Source: Crotalaria pallida (Eukaryota > Streptophyta > Magnoliopsida > Fabales > Fabaceae). Taken from it: 64,000 bases of DNA. The position numbers and the translations under genes are program-made. Positions 45,014 through 57,138 of the stretch are shown piece by piece (the first letter of the stretch is position 1; the number at the start of each line of letters is the position of its first letter). The stretch is taken from positions 103,049,290 through 103,113,289 of the forward strand of contig CM075649.1 in the NCBI GenBank assembly GCA_037953625.1, given 5' to 3'. Below the pieces are notes generated by a model. That model was not told the origin of the DNA, did no database searches, and was given only the letters and a program-made list of their open reading frames with translations.

Positions 45014-47632
45014 ATGAGAGGTTGGAGAGATTGGAAGAAAATTTACCATGAACTCTGTAGGAGATTAGGTGAGGAACCTTCCAGTGACAGCGATTCGGGT
45101 TTTTCTGGGAGTTCTGGGGATTCTGAGGATTCTGAGGGAGAAAATGTTACCTTAGAAATTAGTTCTGATACTGATGATACAGTAGATCCTCCTTCCCCCC
45201 CTTGTGGTCAAGGATCAAACGAGTCACCCGAGATAGAACCGTTAACCATAGAGTACCCTTCTGATCCCGCAAAGGAAAATAGGTGGCTGTTGGCTTATAG
45301 GTTTGCCGAGCGTCGGGCTCAGGTGAGGACTAACCCAGAATGTTTTACAGGAAGGGAAGAGTTTTTGGGGGATCCTATGAGGGAGGGGGAAAAAGGTTCA
45401 AGGCTCGGCCTTAGTTTTAGATTTAAAACATCTGCTATAAAAAATGCTAATGCCGAGCCTTTTACTTTTTCCCCAGATATGGTGGAGCGCAGGTGTGATA
45501 CCCATCCTGAAGAATATCCTTTACCACCCAACCACTCGCAGTACGATGGAGTCTTCGATCGGGAAGTACTTGGAACGAGGCCTTCGTTGCTGACGACGGA
45601 CAGCCTGAATCACCTTCATCCAATCCTAACACCTCCGAGCCCAGATGGGAATGCTTCGGAATTTGTTTTAAGACATGTGAGCATAGACGACCGGATATGC
45701 CTCCAAGTGCCGGAAAACCAACATATTTTTTACTTTTACGAGGAGGTAGTGACAAAGGTCGGAATCCGCACGCCCTTTTCTACCTTAGAAATAGAAGTCC
45801 TCAACCACTTAGGTATAGCTCCGAGCCAGCTGCATCCGAGCGGGTGGGCCTTTGTCAGAGCTTTCCAACAGTTTTGTGATGCTGAAGGTCTGACAGCGAC
45901 GTTACGAGCCTTCTTCTGGTTATATGCCCCCCCAGGTAAATAAATTCGGCGACTCCAAGGGGCTCTGGGTGTCATTGAAGGCTCGGAAGGAGCATGCCCT
46001 TTTTGCGAAGGTAACCGATTCTTGGAAGTCCTTCAAACCACGCTTCTTCCAATACGAGTATACTGGAGCCGAATTGTGCTGGTTTATGAAGCAAATTGAG
46101 GAAGAAGGGGAAATTAAGGTCGTGCCTCAATTCCCCTTGAGCTGGTCGAATGGTATTTATAACCGAGGGGCCTCTTTGTATCAATTTGATTATAAAGCAG
46201 ATTTAACTAAGGCCGAGAGACGATTATGCGATCGGGTTTGGGAGTATCTCCGAGAAAAGGGGCAAATTGACACCAAACAAATTTTGTTGAAGAGAACACA
46301 GGCTGAAGTGAAAGCCGAACTTGGTACATATACATATATATGTATTTTTTTTTGTTCGGTATAACATATTTTTTCTTGTTGCAGAGAAAATGGGGAAGAA
46401 AGCTTCAAAGGCAAAGAAGAGTGCTGCTGCCTCGGCCAAGATGGCTCAGCTGGCTGCTATGAAGGCAGGCTCGGGCTCCTCGGCCAAAAGCCAGTCCTCC
46501 GAGCCAACACCGAAGAATAGTCCGACTGTTGCTCCCCGTGCTGTCCCTGCCGAGGTGATTTCGGCTGCCGAGAGCATTGAGCAAACAGTCAATTCAGAGG
46601 CCCAGCCAAGTGCTAGAGGTGCCCCTGAGCGTCCCCCCAAGAGACCTCGGGTGGATACAGGGGAGGGGGTAGCTGGGGATTGGCTCCATCTGAGTAAGTC
46701 CCACAAAGGGATTCAAGTTGTTGAAGGCATGGATGACATTGTCGCCAAAACAGTGTGGGCTAGGAAGAATTCTGATACCTTTAATGCGACTGTCTTTCCT
46801 CCCGAAGATGCGCAGGTGATAGGTGCCTGGACCCCAGGTACCTGGGAAAACAATTGTTCTTCCTTGGTGAGGAGTCTTCTAAGAGGTGCGAGCATTCTTC
46901 GTTACCTCAGTCAGCATGGTGATGACGTTCATGCTGGTGTGTCTACCGAGGAGAAGAAAAAACAAAGTGAAGCTGATGCTCGGGAAGACTACTTACAGCT
47001 TCAAGTAGAGGGCCTTAATAAAAAGCTTCAAGCATTGGCTGCCGAGAATGAAAAGCTGCAGAAAGGGAAGCAGGATCCTGAAGATGCCAAGGCTAAAGCC
47101 GAGGTTGACAAAGAGAAAGCAGAAAGAACCCTTCAAGAGGCTAATGAGGGGATGAGAAAGGCTGAAGAAATCATGAAGAAGGCCGAGGAAGATGCTGCAA
47201 CCCTGCAAGAGGCCATAGAGAAGGCTCGGAAAGCCGAGGAAGACGCCGTAGTGGCTCGAGAGCAACTCGAGTATGCCAAGGACGAGGCTGCTGGGCTCTG
47301 AGCTTCTCTGGATAAAATGAGAGCAAAAGCTCTTAAGCATAAAAAGGCAGCCAAGGAGAATCTGTACAATTGGGATCATGCGGTTGAAGATTCTTTCCTC
47401 AACACCGCCGAGCAACTTTGCATCTTGAATCCTGGCCTCGTGACCAAGGGTGCTGACCCCAACTTTGCTATTAAAAATGGTCGGATCGTGGGCGAGGATG
47501 GGGTCCCAATTGATATGGGCAGACCACTTGGCTGAGGAATCCGAGGAAGAGGGGGTCGAGGGTGCCGAAGGCGACGAGGAGGAAGAGGATAAGTTTGATC
47601 CTGAAAGCATAGTACTGTCTGACATAGAGTAG
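45014..47632 (+). pseudogene. Tat antisense additional ORF: plant gypsy-type transposon domain plus coiled coil
   Basis: It runs opposite to pol. The start is taken as the ATG at 45014 (MRGWRDWKKIYHELCRRLGE); the frame is open further up only from a non-ATG codon. Order: Ser/Asp-rich N-terminus; a segment FSTLEIEVLNHLGIAPSQLH with GWAFVRAFQQF, typical of the Pfam 'putative gypsy type transposon' family (PF04195); an intron 46324-46384 (GT...TTGCAG) that keeps frame; a Lys/Ala-rich stretch (MGKKASKAKK); a long coiled coil from ~46960 to 47300; and an acidic tail. It is broken by a frame change in a seven-C run at 45925-45931, an in-frame TGA at 47299-47301, and a frame change near 47520. The function of these ORFs is unknown. 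Confidence 0.8.
46324..46384 (+). other. 61-base intron in the antisense ORF
   Basis: GTACATA at the 5' end, a T-rich stretch, and TTGTTGCAG at the 3' end. Removing it joins the frames of the two flanking open stretches exactly. Introns in Tat extra ORFs are plausible because the ORF is transcribed opposite to genomic RNA and is not part of the copied strand. Confidence 0.7.
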
Positions 47633-48133
47633 AATTTTCCTTTTGCTTTTTAACTTTTGTATTTGTCCCAATAGATGGGTTTGAACCTCCTTGCTGTAAC
47701 TAATTTAGAATATTTATAATATCCGCTATCATTTTGTGCTTCTTTTCGTTCTTTGAGTTATGAATTCAAGTGTTAAGACCTCGGAACGCCGGCACTTCAG
47801 CCGAGGTGGGTTCCTCTATCCGCGATGTAAAAAATGATTGATGATCATGTTTGAATCGGGAATCTTTCAAAGTACTTGACGAGTTATAAGCTCTTGTTCG
47901 AGCTGTTTATAATCGTTCGGGTCATAAACGGTGGCTAATCGGTTATGAGGAAAAGTACGTAAATACAATGAATTCAAGAACAGAACTTTTATTTATTCGA
48001 AGCAGTAAATACAATGGGCTCGGAGTTCCACCGAGCGTACACCATCATCAAAAATAAACAATCCTAACATTAAGCAAAGGTAATAATGAAACTAAAAACA
48101 ATTGAAAATAGAATTGAAATAGGATGAAAAACT
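47633..48133. other. Gap between antisense ORF and pol
   Basis: The convergent 3' ends of the antisense ORF (47632) and integrase (48134) enclose ~500 bases without a frame of note. They should hold the polyadenylation signals of the antisense transcript; I see no firm signal. Confidence 0.5.
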
Positions 48134-48973
48134 TTAGCTGAAGTATGCTCTAAGCTTTGCCACATTCCAAGTGTTGTTGATGAGAGCACCAGAGAGTTTT
48201 TCGAGCTTGTAGGCCCCTGTTCCTGTTTTAGAAGCTACTCGGTATGGCCCTTCCCAGTTTTGGGCCAGTTTCCCGTCTTTAGCGTTTTTGAGGCCGATGT
48301 CAGCTCTCCTTAGGACGAGGTCACCTACTTCGAACTCTCTGGGTACTACCGAGCGATTATACCCTTTTGCCTGCATAAGCTTGGCATGTCGTTCCCGCTC
48401 GGCGGCCAGATCTCTGACTTCATCAGATAGAACGAGGTCCTCACACAGTAAAGTGTTGTTGAGGGGGTTTGGTTGTTGCATGGCTCGGAATGAGGGAATG
48501 ATCCTTTCTATCGGGATGACCGCGTCGCAGCCGTAGGTAAGTCGATAAGGAGTTTCCCCCGTCGAGGTCTGTATTGTGGTGCGATATGACCAAAGTACTT
48601 CATGCAAATTTTCCAGCCAATTTCCTTTTGCACCAATGAGCCTCTTCTTGATTCCCTGGATGATGGACCGATTTACTGATTCCACTTGTCCATTGGTCTG
48701 AGGATGCTCAAACGAGGAAAAATAGTGCTCGATGTTTAAGGCATTGACCAAGTCTTGGAACGCCTTTGCTGCGAACTGAGTTCCATTGTCAGTCACCAAA
48801 ACTTGTGGAATTCCAAACTGAGCTATGACCTGTCTCTCAAAAAACTTCTGAACCTTGGCAGACGAGGTAGTTGCTAGAGGCTCGGCTTCTACCCACTTGG
48901 TAAAGTAATCAATGGCGACTACAACCCATTTCAACTGTCCTGGTGCTGTGGGGAACTGGCCAATCAAATCCAT
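48134..48973 (-). pseudogene. Tat integrase catalytic core and C-terminus
   Basis: A 279-codon frame, in the same frame as the pol part ending at 48980 and separated from it by one stop codon. D22 (AIDYFTKWVEA), D62 (VTDNGTQF) and E98 (NGQVESVNR) form the catalytic triad. The C-terminal GPY/F motif is WEGPYRV, then YKLEKLSG and WNVAKLRAYF end the protein. It would insert cDNA. The ATG at 48973 is internal, not a natural start. Confidence 0.9.
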
Positions 48974-48979
48974 TCCCCA

Positions 48980-51853
48980 CTAATAAAATGGATAGGGAGA
49001 TGAAAGTGAGTGGAGTTCCTCGACCGGCTTCTGGTACACATCGTTGTGAAATTGACACTTTTCACATCTCTTCACATGATTGATCGTATCTTGTTGAAGG
49101 GTTGGCCAGTAATATCCTGCCCTCAGAATCTTTTTGGCCAATGATTTTCCCCCAACATGATGGCTTCCGATTCCTCCGTGAACTTCCTCCAGTACCTGTT
49201 TCGCTTCAATGGGATCTAAACATCTAAGCATAGGGCTACTGACCCCTCGGCGAAACAAAATTCCATCAACCATAGTAAACTGTGACGCCTTCCTGACGAG
49301 CTTCCTAGCCTCGGTTGGATCAGTAGGCAAGGTTCCCTGTTCTAGGTAACTTGTGATTGGAGCAGTCCAACTCGGATCCACTGAAACGGAGAGGACAACG
49401 CTAGGCCCATGCACCATTTCTTGGATCAAAGTCTTGTTATTCCCGGGGCCTTTTGTTGAAGCCAATTTTGAGAGGATGTCAGCTTGGCCGTTGCTTTCCC
49501 TTGGGATATGGCAGAACTCAACCTTGGCAAACTCTGAAGATAGGAACTTCACCTTCTCAAGATACTTTTGGAGGATGGGTTCTTTGGCTTGATAATCACC
49601 TTTAACTTGCGAAACCACCAACTGAGAATAACTGAAAATCTTTACTTCTCGGGCCCCTACCTCTTTTGCCATCCTGAGACCAGCCATTACAGCTTCATAT
49701 TCTGCCTGATTATTTGAAGTAGGAAATCCGAACTTCAAATAATACTCAAGGGTAACTCCCTCAGAGTTATCCAAGATTATTCTAGCACCTGCTCCAAGCT
49801 TGTTGCTCGACCCGTCAACATAAACGCTCCAGTCCAAGTTTGAGCTCGTCAATGGCTCAGTAAACTCGGTAAGGAAATTGGATAGGACCTGAGATATCAT
49901 TGCCTTCCTTGGTTCGAAAATGATGTCGAACTCGGAAAGTTCAATGGCCCAAGTAACCATTCTTCCTGCCAAGTCAGGTTTTTGAAGAATATGCCGGATC
50001 GGTTGAGCTGTTCTGACCTTGATGTGATGGCTCTGGAAGTACTGTCGTAGTCTTCTGGCCGTGATAACCAAACAAAAAGTCAATTTCTCCACCTTCTGAT
50101 ACCTCAGCTCTGGTCCTTGAAGCGCTCGGCTGACAAAATAAACAGGGGATTCTTTGCTTGATTCTTCCCGGACTTGAACCGAACTGACGACCGAATCACC
50201 CACTAATAAGTAAAGGAACAAAATTTCTCCAGTTATAGGACTAGATAGGATTGGGGGGGATGCCAGGTATTGCTTAAGGTCAGTGAAGGCCTTTTCGCAT
50301 GCCTCGTTCCACTCAAACGTCTTTTCTTTTTCCTTCCTCAGCAGTTGGTACCATGGTAGAGCCTTCCGAGCTGATTGGGATAAAAATCTGGAAAGAGCCG
50401 CTACCCGACCTGCCAGCTGCTGGACACCCTTGATGTTAGATGGACTCTTCATCTCGAGGATGGCTCGGCACTTCTCTGGATTTGCCTCGATTCCTCCTTC
50501 ATTGAGCATAAATCCGAGGAATGATCCAGCAGGAACCCCAAAGGTGCATTTTTCTGGATTCAACCTCATATCGAACTGCCGAATTTTGCCAAGAATGATC
50601 TTCAAATCCTTAGCATGGTCTTCTTCCTTCAAACTCTTAGCAATCATATCGTCAATGTACACCTCCATTCTGGGCCCGATAAGCGAGCCGAACACCTTGT
50701 TCATCATTCGCTGGTAAGTTGCCCCAGCGTTCTTAAGTCCGAAGGGCATGACATTATAACAAAATGTAGCATTTTCAGTCATGAATGAAGTCTTCACCTG
50801 ATCCGGGGGATACATCGGGATCTGATTGTAGCCCGAATAAGCGTCCATGAAGGATAGTCTCTGATATCCTGCCGAGCTATCTACTAATTTGTCTATGCAG
50901 GGAAGTGGATATTGGTCCTTGGGGCAGACCTTGTTCAAGTCTGTATAATCCACGCACATTCTCCACTTTCCATTGGATTTCTTGACCAGTACGGGATTAG
51001 CCAACCAATCGGTGTATACCACTTCCCTGATGAACCCTGCTTCAAGTAGCTCGGCAACCTTTTCTTCTGTTGCTTGAGCCTTCTCGGTTCCGACCCGCCT
51101 TTTCTTCTGACAAACTGGCTTAGCGCCAGGATACACACTTAATTTGTGGCAAATGAAATTTGGATCGATTCCTGGCATGTCTGCCGATGTCCAGGCAAAT
51201 AGATCTTTGTTTTCTACGAGCAGTTCTGTCAGTTCTCTCTCAACTTCTTCAGCAAGACCAACACCAATCTTGACACAACGGGATGGATCGGAACCCAAAA
51301 TTACCTTCTTGAAGTCCCCCTGAGGGGTTGGCCTAGTTTCATCCTCCTCCCTTACATCGAGATCTGCCAGGTTAACACTTCCCTTGTTGAGTGGTTCTTG
51401 CATGATCTTCTCATCTTCAATCTTCAGTTTACCCAGGCTGATATTGTAACACTTCTGAGCCAACTCTTGTTCAGAATGTACCGTTACCACCTTGTCATCA
51501 GACCCTGGAAACTTCATAGCTAGGCGGACAGTTGATACAACGGCACCAAAAGACTGGGGTGCAGTACGGCCGAGGATGGCATTGTATGCCGACGGAGCCT
51601 GGACAACTAGAAAATTTACTATCTCAGTTCGAGTAGATGGTTGTTCCCCCAGGGTAACTGGGAGGTGGATATGCCCTAGAGGAACAATCGAATGGCCCGT
51701 AAAGCCAATCAAACTTCCCTCGAACGGAGTTAGGTCAGATCTTTTCAATTTCAAGGCTTCGAACAGATCCAAGAACATAATGTCTGCTGAGCTCCCCTGA
51801 TCAACGAGAATCCTCTTTACTTCGTAATTGCCGAGCCTGGCTGTAACTACCAT
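48980..51853 (-). pseudogene. Tat pol: protease, RT, two RNase H domains, integrase zinc finger
   Basis: 957 open codons. LVDQGSSADIMF at residues ~16-27 is the aspartic protease site. RT has YPLPCIDKLVD, FMDAYSGYNQI (~330) and catalytic YIDD (~400), followed by the usual gypsy RNase H. The segment with WSVYVDGSSNKLGAGA (~675) and NQAEYEAVMAGLRMA is the second, archaeal/plant-type RNase H, a hallmark of the Tat lineage. The HHCC finger (SHHVGG ... CEKCQFHND) is at ~893-935. The frame ends in a stop at 48980-48982 within one continuous reading frame with integrase. Upstream, another stop lies near 51941. Confidence 0.93.
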
Positions 51854-52026
51854 TGAGTCATTGTGATCTTGGATTATGTCAGCAAAGTCCTCGTCACTGG
51901 AACTGATGACGATGTTCTTCTTTTTGGGCTTTTGAATTGGTCAACTAGCCACCGAAAGAACTTGACCCACATACTTCTTTCGATCACCTCTTTTTTCCCC
52001 TCCACCTGCAAATCCTCCAGCAATGG
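51854..52026 (-). pseudogene. Tat gag-pol linker with a stop codon
   Basis: Minus-strand translation gives Gly/Lys-rich sequence, then a Ser/Asp-rich stretch leading into the protease. A TGA near 51941 interrupts it. The TR-GAG element entered at 52026, and the gag side continues at 58643. Confidence 0.7.
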
Positions 52027-53524
52027 TGTAACACCCTATTTATAATTACCCTTAATTACCCAATAATAAAATTAGTGACTTAAAATTTCTTTTTAAGACT
52101 ATTGCACTTATAAAAATCTCCGTGCAAAACGGACGGAGTTTCCTCTATTTTATTAACATTCCAAAAATTTACTTTTCCTGTTAACCTGTGCAAATTAAAA
52201 TATTTGCTAATTTCAAAAGCCAGCAGGGCCAATGTACATAATTGCGCAACAGGCACCACCACATCAGAGTGCGACTACATCACATATAACAATAAATATG
52301 AACAAGTTAGAAGTTGTTAAAGTTTTCCCCAAAATATACATCCTATCCATAGGAAGAGGTCCTGGCTAACCCAAAAGAGTACTACTTTACCATTGCATTC
52401 ACAAAACCAAAATAGCATGTACAAATCCCTAGTATATTCAAAACTACCCAAAAACCCCTATTTCCCATAACCTACTCTCCCTGCGAGGGAGAGTGCACCT
52501 GCTCGGCCGGGGGTGGTGCAAGCTCAATCTCATTACCTGTAAAAATATAGCAAGAGGGTGAGCATTACACATGAAGTAGGGAGCAGTTTCTAGCTAGACA
52601 TAATAATCTACCAAGCCAAACATAATTAGACATGTAGCACATTTAATTTCATTTAATCATTCCACCAATCATGCCCATACACACTCAACATTTGCATACA
52701 TAGTCCCATTATAAGTCAATTATACTTCAGTCTTTTCATCATTCAATCTCTTCTTGCTTTTATACCTTTTTCTCTTATTTGTACCACTAGGAATTTGTTG
52801 CTCCTGCTAGGGCGTTTGTACACCCATTAGGGACTTTATTCACCCATCAGGACTTTCACCCACTAGGCCTCACCCGTTAGGACTAATACATATAATCTTA
52901 CATTCATTCTTATCACATTTTTTTCCATTCTTTTAGTTTGCGTTGAATTGATCATTTTGGGACATTGACTCCTAACGGGGCATTTACACCTAGTGGGGCG
53001 TTTTAGCCTGATGGGTACCTAGGCCCTAATGGGGCGTTTGTACACCTAGCAGGAACACCTAGTGTCCCAATGTCCCCAATGATCAATTCAACAGTCCGTT
53101 TTCTTTAATTCATTTTATTGCTCTTTTCAAATAGTCATACACTCAATTCAATTAATCTAGTCCTAGCATATCAAATCGAACATAGCTACCATCATACATA
53201 TAATTCAATTAGAAATTAACATCTTTGTGTTTCTACTAGAGGCTTAGTAATCGATTACTTACCCAAGAGTAATCGATTACCCCTTCAGTGCAACATTTTA
53301 GTGACTTTTGCTGAAGGCTCGTAATCGATTAATTCACTACAAGTAATCGATTAATTTTTCAGTTTCCTCTCTTTTGATAGTTTTTAACTCTAAGACATTT
53401 CCCTTAACCCCTATGCTTATTTGGCTATGATTTCTATACTCAATCCTAGCTCTTATTCTTATAATCCTCCTAAATTCATCTCAAATCACTATAATACTCG
53501 TAAATTGAAAATTGGGATGTTACA
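52027..53524 (-). repeat. TR-GAG 3' LTR
   Basis: 1498 bp. On the minus strand it starts TGTAACATCC and ends with AGGGTGTTACA. It holds GTAATCGATTAC palindromes (53248-53360), the inverted-repeat ladder (52784-53092) in the same motif order as LARD2, and an acceptor-like TTTTTACAG/GT on the minus strand near 52537-52548. Confidence 0.94.
52784..53092. repeat. Inverted-repeat ladder in the TR-GAG LTR
   Basis: The left series is CCTGCTAGG, CCCATTAGG, CCCATCAGG, CCCACTAGG, CCCGTTAGG. After a ~110-base gap the right series is CCTAACGGG, CCTAGTGGG, CCTGATGGG, CTAATGGGG, CCTAGCAGG. This is the same order as LARD2, although the two LTRs differ in length and spacers. The other LTR has it at about 57894-58204. 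Confidence 0.9.
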
Positions 53525-55674
53525 ATTCTCCCCCACTTATTGGAATTTCGTCCCCGAAATTCCGTTCAATTCCTTAAATGGAGAGCCATCCCATTGATAA
53601 GGTTTCTGACTACGTGCTCTAATTCTCTCTTGTTTTGTTTTTCAGCCTAGGATACCTTCGAGTCAATACCCCTTGGCGCTTCCGATCTTTCGTCAACACT
53701 TCACTTCTTATTCTCGCCCGACTTTCCTTATCGTTCCCGCTTGCTACACCATTAAATCTTTAATTGGTTCATTAAATCCTCCTCCACTTGGCATCGACAT
53801 ACCTGGTTATCTCAACGCCAGGAATCAGGGAATTGAATGCATCAGCTTCTGATCGCCTTTCGAATGACTTCAAATGAGGAATGTACGGGTCTAGCAACGA
53901 AAGGGAATGAAATCTTTGAAATTCACGAGGAATTTGGGCTTTTATTTTAAGGAAAATAGCCTAAGATTATGCAATCCAAAGACTTCTTGCAAAACGCACT
54001 ACTTATGGCTAGAATTTTCCTCGTCAATGAGGAAATGAATTGAATAGACAATACTGGAATTCCAGGAACAATTATTTTTAAAGGGTGAGAAACAAGAAGA
54101 AGAGCATGAGTTCATGATCCTTGGTCGGTTGGAGTGAGAAAACCTTTGATTGTGATCTAGAATTGCTGCTTTAGAATTGATTCAAAACAAGAAGGACAAG
54201 AGGAAAAAGACTTACTTGCACGAATTGGAGCATTAATTAAGGCTTACAGGAATACTAATAAAGCCTTAAATGAGTTTTGGGTAATCACAAAGTGAGGTAG
54301 GCCGACATTCTTGAACTCTGAACGCTTCCCCAAACTCCGTTTAAGGTTAATGAAGCTTATGTCATACCTTGGTATATGCCAATGACTCCACTTCGATTTA
54401 TTTCAAACTGGGTCTTTAAGGAAGGATTGAACGAATTCGATATAGACTAAGAATGCTAATGAAATCCGACCTTTACCTCACTCGTAAGATTTGCATCACT
54501 CTCGAGACCGAAGGCTATGTTGAGCTGACCATCCGTTGGTGGTCGATGGGTTGGACCGAACTTCCTAAGGTTTGCGATATCTTGCCTTTGCACACATCTA
54601 GGTTCTTGTGCTTGGCGAGGAGTACGGATCAATTGCTCAACTTGGTGAGTCTCGGTGTAGAGACTCCATGAAGTTGTCAAGGTTAGCTTTTCCTATCGGA
54701 CGATCATCCAGGAGCCTTGGTAAGATTCCCGGTGAGTTTTAGGAAATCCTAAAATCTGATTTGTTCCCATGATGGTTAGAGGGGATTCTTGTGTAGTTCG
54801 CTCATTTTGTGTAAGGGTTATGTATTAGGCTACGTTACTCTTAAGCAAGTAAAATAGACTAAGGTTCTTATTTGTTAGTTTTGTTCCAAGTCTAGTTCCC
54901 GATTCTGTGGAAGGGCTTGGAAGGGATACTTTTCAAGCTAGTTTCTTGTCTTCCAAGGGATCTATTTCTTGGTATGTTACTATCTCGGTTACCTTAATTT
55001 CATTCATGAGGCTGCAATGATACCATCCGTCCATAGATGCAAAGATTGAGGTGATCAGTCCTAACCTCACGTCTATTAACAAAGCACCATTGTTGGGTTT
55101 TGCTGATAATATCATCATTTAACAGATGTAAGATTAAGGATGGCCAATCCTAACCTTACACTCTATCAAATGACAACACCATCATGGAATTTAGCTATAG
55201 TACAACTAGGATCCCACCACTTATTGGTTCTGCCCGAGGCTTCTCATGATTTTTCTAAAGGATTGGTTTGCCTCTGCGTATCTCTTAAGTTTCACAGTCC
55301 CTTGATACAAGGAATTGGAATTCTAAGTCCTTTCCTGTTGATGATGACTTTCAAGATGATGCTTTTAACAAAGACGTAATCTAAAGAAAATAGTTATCAG
55401 AAACTATATCGTGTAGAGCCACATCCGGGAAGATTTAAGGGTGTTGGTTGTTTGCTCTCATTCAATTGGACTCGTACCTTAGTTTGGCTTGCACTATTGC
55501 CCAAACGCTTGGAAAAGGTAAGCAAAGTGCGCTTCGTTAGTCTTCACTAATGAACTAATGAAGATGAAAACCTAACACTTACTGGATGTCGCTAATCTTG
55601 TCCTACTCTTAAAGAGAAGTTGCAAAAATGTGTGACCTCATATTCTAACTAAACACCCTTTAGAAATGCAACAC
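53525..55674 (-). other. TR-GAG 3' internal region, non-coding
   Basis: 2.15 kb between the gag stop and the polypurine tract. No pol motif and no frame of coding quality on the minus strand. The last bases before the LTR are close to those of LARD2. Frames such as 54453-54671 and 55140-55379 look like chance. Confidence 0.8.
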
Positions 55675-56976
55675 CTAGTACGTACCTCTCGGTAAGGGTC
55701 GGCTTCCCGATGCCGGTTGTTCCTGCATCGCATTCACTTCATTCTTTGCAATGTCCTGGGGACAGTTTACAGCCACGTGTCCCGGTTGACCGCAGTGAAA
55801 GCAGAGACCCTTCTCTCTATACTGGACCAAAAACCTACACAAATGGCGATGAAATTTTCCACAATGATGACATGGTGGTTTAGTACTTAAAGTAGTTGCA
55901 TCCTGGACCATTTTCCTTTGGCCTGTTGATCTAGCCTGGGCACTGACATATGGACCTGATTTCGGAGCCGGTCCCTTGCCCTTTATAGGACCTCCTGCCC
56001 TCTGCACCTCCCTGCTTCTAGCGTCATACACCTTCGATGCATTAGCCGCCTTCACCTCTTGCTTAGGATCATGTTTAGGACAGCCAACGGCCAAATGCCC
56101 TGGTTGCTCGCAAACAAGGCACTTCTTCCAGATTCCCTTCATCCAACAATCACCTCGGTGAAACTTCCCACACTGGGAACAAAGAGATCGGGAAAATGGG
56201 ATAGCCATCACAGGCTTTGCTCTCCCAGGAGTAACTGCCTCGGTCTCTGAAATCGGGTAGAATTCTCTTTTCCCAAAGAAATCTTCTAGCCTCTGAATAC
56301 CCTCCTCATAAATGCTGGACAGGTACACTAACTGGGCAAAGTTGTTAGTATGTGCATCCCCAAGGGCAATCCTGATATCCAGGTGGAGTCCTGCCAGAAA
56401 CTTAATGCACTTGACTTCCTCGCCTACATCCTTGTAACTAGTCGCATAACGAATTAACTCTTCGAATTGCTTTACATATTCGTCCACACGCATGCTCCCC
56501 TGTTTCAGGTGCAGAAAGGCAACTTCCTTTTCTCTTTGAACATCCTCGGGAAGGTACTTTCCCCGAAACATTTCTTTGAAGATTTCCCAGGTGACTTTCT
56601 GGTTAGCAGCCTCCATACCTTTTCGCTCCTGCTCCCACCACTGTTCTGCTTCCCCACTGAGCGCATGTTGGGCCAAAAGAACTCTCTGCTCCTCGGGTGG
56701 TGACATTTCGCTGAGAATCCTTCCTATCCCCTGAAGCCACTTTCGAGTTCCATCCTGGTTATAGGCGCTCTCGTACCTCGGGGGATCACGCCACCTGAAC
56801 TCAGCCAGCCAGTTAATTTCAGTTGAGGATGGGTTCTGAGATGCCTGTGGCGGTTGACTAGTGGCAGCCACTGCCGATGCAGTTGCGGCCTCCGCCTCAA
56901 CCTGCCTTCGACTTATCTGAACTAGGCTCTCTAAAATTGCAGCGATCCTATCATCGTCACTGCACTTACTTGCCAT
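55675..56976 (-). CDS. TR-GAG Gag protein with two zinc-finger pairs
   Basis: 433 codons, open throughout. The start is taken at the ATG at 56976 (MASKCSDDDRIAAILESLVQ); a longer frame begins 27 bases earlier but lacks support. A helical N-terminus is followed by the retrotransposon gag core (EAEQWWEQERKG, WEIFKEMFRGKYLP, VDEYVKQFEELIRYA; PF03732-like). The C-terminal part has four Cys/His units in two pairs: CSQCGKFHRGDC (266-277) with CLVCEQPGHLAVGC (286-299), then CHHCGKFHRHLC (369-380) with CFHCGQPGHVAVNC (392-405). Within each pair the first is CX2CX3HX3C and the second the normal CX2CX4HX4C. It should package element RNA. A duplicated pair is unusual. Confidence 0.9.
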   Translation of the reverse strand: MASKCSDDDRIAAILESLVQISRRQVEAEAATASAVAATSQPPQASQNPSSTEINWLAEFRWRDPPRYESAYNQDGTRKWLQGIGRILSEMSPPEEQRVLLAQHALSGEAEQWWEQERKGMEAANQKVTWEIFKEMFRGKYLPEDVQREKEVAFLHLKQGSMRVDEYVKQFEELIRYATSYKDVGEEVKCIKFLAGLHLDIRIALGDAHTNNFAQLVYLSSIYEEGIQRLEDFFGKREFYPISETEAVTPGRAKPVMAIPFSRSLCSQCGKFHRGDCWMKGIWKKCLVCEQPGHLAVGCPKHDPKQEVKAANASKVYDARSREVQRAGGPIKGKGPAPKSGPYVSAQARSTGQRKMVQDATTLSTKPPCHHCGKFHRHLCRFLVQYREKGLCFHCGQPGHVAVNCPQDIAKNEVNAMQEQPASGSRPLPRGTY

Positions 56977-57003
56977 AGTACTTAGTCCTGGGAAAAACAA
57001 CAA

Positions 57004-57138
57004 ATCAATACTTACACTATAAAGTAACTATTTACATATCTTATTACTCTAACTTAGACACTTAAATATTTATCGGTTACTCGCTTGGTGAGTAACCAGT
57101 GGAGTAGTGAATTCACGCTCCAATGGCCGAGGGAAACT
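57004..57138 (-). other. TR-GAG leader between PBS and gag
   Basis: ~135 bases between PBS and the gag frame. On the minus strand it includes GAGCGTGAATTCACTACTCC; a related line of sequence follows the PBS in LARD1. No ORF. Confidence 0.5.
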
